64,000 nucleotides of DNA from Cercospora beticola (Eukaryota; Ascomycota; Dothideomycetes; Mycosphaerellales; Mycosphaerellaceae): NCBI RefSeq assembly GCF_033473495.1, contig NC_088941.1, positions 496,001 to 560,000 on the forward strand, given 5' to 3'. Shown one piece after another: positions 63,267-64,000 of the stretch. Position 1 is the first letter of the stretch. Every line of letters starts with the position of its first letter. Made by a program: the position numbers and the translations under genes. The notes under the pieces were generated by a model. That model searched no databases. It was not told where the DNA came from and saw only the letters and a list, made by a program, of their open reading frames with translations.

Positions 63267-64000
63267 TCATGTTGCAGCGTCATATGGTTTCTGGCCATAC
63301 ACAATGTACCTGCGAACGTTAGCCGAGCAGAGAGACCTGAAAGGGGGAGAAACTAACAGAGGGCAGTAACTGTGAATTGCCTTCTTCTTCCACTCCCTTC
63401 GCACTTCCATCAGTAATACCTCCATCTGCTCCACGCTCCACCCCAAACCGAGCGTAAATGTCCTTACACTCAGCCCGCTCAAGCCTTCTAATAGACCAAC
63501 AAGAAACAACAAACCAGCTTGCCGTAGCCTCTTATCCTTTGGCCACGGCCCAACAGGGATCTTAAAAGCCTTCACAGTACAGTTAATAAACCCCGCGGCC
63601 TCCATCTTCTGTTTAATCACATCAGGATAACAACGGCCGGTCAAACCAAAATTCGAGATACCCTCCTGCCACAAATCGATCCAGCGCTGCACCGCTCCAT
63701 CTGCCGGCATAGTCCCATCATCCGAAGCGAATTGGAGATCAAATTCTTGGTTCTCGACCCACCCGCCAGGCTCGAGAGTCTTCCACGCTTGCTCAAAAAA
63801 GAAGTCCCACGATTTGAGGGAGAAACCGTTCATGAGACGTGTATGAATGAAATCGAACCTTTGGCTGAATGTCCATGTTTCGTCAGCATCCATGACTTGG
63901 AATTCGAGATTGGGCGGAACGGCGGTGGGTTGGATGGGAGAAAGATCGATCCCGATGACTTGGGCGCTTGGATGGTCGTCTGCGACATCGATGGCCCAAA
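63267..64000 (-). CDS. LaeA-like SAM-dependent methyltransferase, 5' end outside window
   Basis: The gene is cut by the window edge at 64000, so the start and the first SAM motif (GxGxG) are missing. The visible part reads WAIDVADDHPSAQVIGIDLSP, then PPNLEFQV, FDFIHTR, and LEPGGWVENQEF, the classic order of the LaeA/TAM family. A 48-nt intron (63310-63357) joins YCPL to YIVYGQKPYDAAT at the C-terminus. The family includes the velvet-complex regulator LaeA and many methyltransferases linked to metabolite clusters. The visible part is 228 residues. Confidence 0.88.
   Translation of the reverse strand, partial: WAIDVADDHPSAQVIGIDLSPIQPTAVPPNLEFQVMDADETWTFSQRFDFIHTRLMNGFSLKSWDFFFEQAWKTLEPGGWVENQEFDLQFASDDGTMPADGAVQRWIDLWQEGISNFGLTGRCYPDVIKQKMEAAGFINCTVKAFKIPVGPWPKDKRLRQAGLLFLVGLLEGLSGLSVRTFTLGLGWSVEQMEVLLMEVRREWKKKAIHSYCPLLVSPPFRSLCSANVRRYIVYGQKPYDAAT

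Overview
The window is nuclear DNA of a filamentous ascomycete, probably a dothideomycete. Coding regions are split by short GT-AG introns, mostly 48 to 84 nt. Families typical of Pezizomycotina are present: DUF7704 membrane proteins, DUF6604 proteins, fungal BTB proteins, an RFX regulator, Pom34, and a LaeA-like methyltransferase. The class-level assignment is inference from gene content. I recognised no tRNA, rRNA, CRISPR array or intact transposon. Many of the longest open frames begin at GTG or TTG, so starts were moved to an ATG wherever the protein family or context allowed.

Layout. 0-6.6 kb: a nucleotidyltransferase-like protein, a metallophosphoesterase, a possibly myristoylated conserved protein, a DUF7704 membrane protein, an NmrA-like reductase and a small Gln/Ala-rich protein. 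6.6-16 kb: a gene-poor stretch holding a Hal4/Sat4-type kinase, a mitochondrial single-strand DNA-binding protein rebuilt from three exons, and one hypothetical protein. 16-24.4 kb: a RING-IBR-RING protein, a METTL25-type methyltransferase, a small zinc protein, two tandem BTB paralogues, a coiled-coil protein and a Tlg1/syntaxin-6 SNARE. 25-35.5 kb: a Rossmann oxidoreductase, an RFX transcription factor, a Yop1/REEP ER-shaping protein, relics of a duplicated sequence, and a DUF6604 protein. 35.8-42.6 kb: a secreted cysteine-rich Kex2-type repeat precursor, a SARAF-like ER protein, Kin17, and a large secreted modular protein. 44-54 kb: an ABCB multidrug transporter, a lipid-droplet hydrolase, a caspase-like protein lacking the catalytic Cys, and a PAQR receptor. 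55.8-64 kb: a copper amine oxidase, an AMP-binding enzyme with a splice-phase problem, Pom34, an NAD(P)-binding protein and the 3' part of a LaeA-like methyltransferase.

The genes do not form one pathway. Most are housekeeping or signalling genes in mixed orientation. No polyketide or peptide synthetase is present, so the window is not an obvious metabolite cluster, although the transporter, reductases and LaeA-like enzyme could serve one elsewhere.

Two things stand out. One is the gene at 35879-36490, which encodes four near-identical four-cysteine repeats, each directly after a Lys-Arg site and behind a signal peptide, as expected for a precursor cut into several secreted disulphide peptides. 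The other is a recurrent base-composition switch: within or near the ends of at least nine genes the top strand changes from C/A-rich to G/T-rich over a short distance, always in the same left-to-right sense whatever the direction of transcription.
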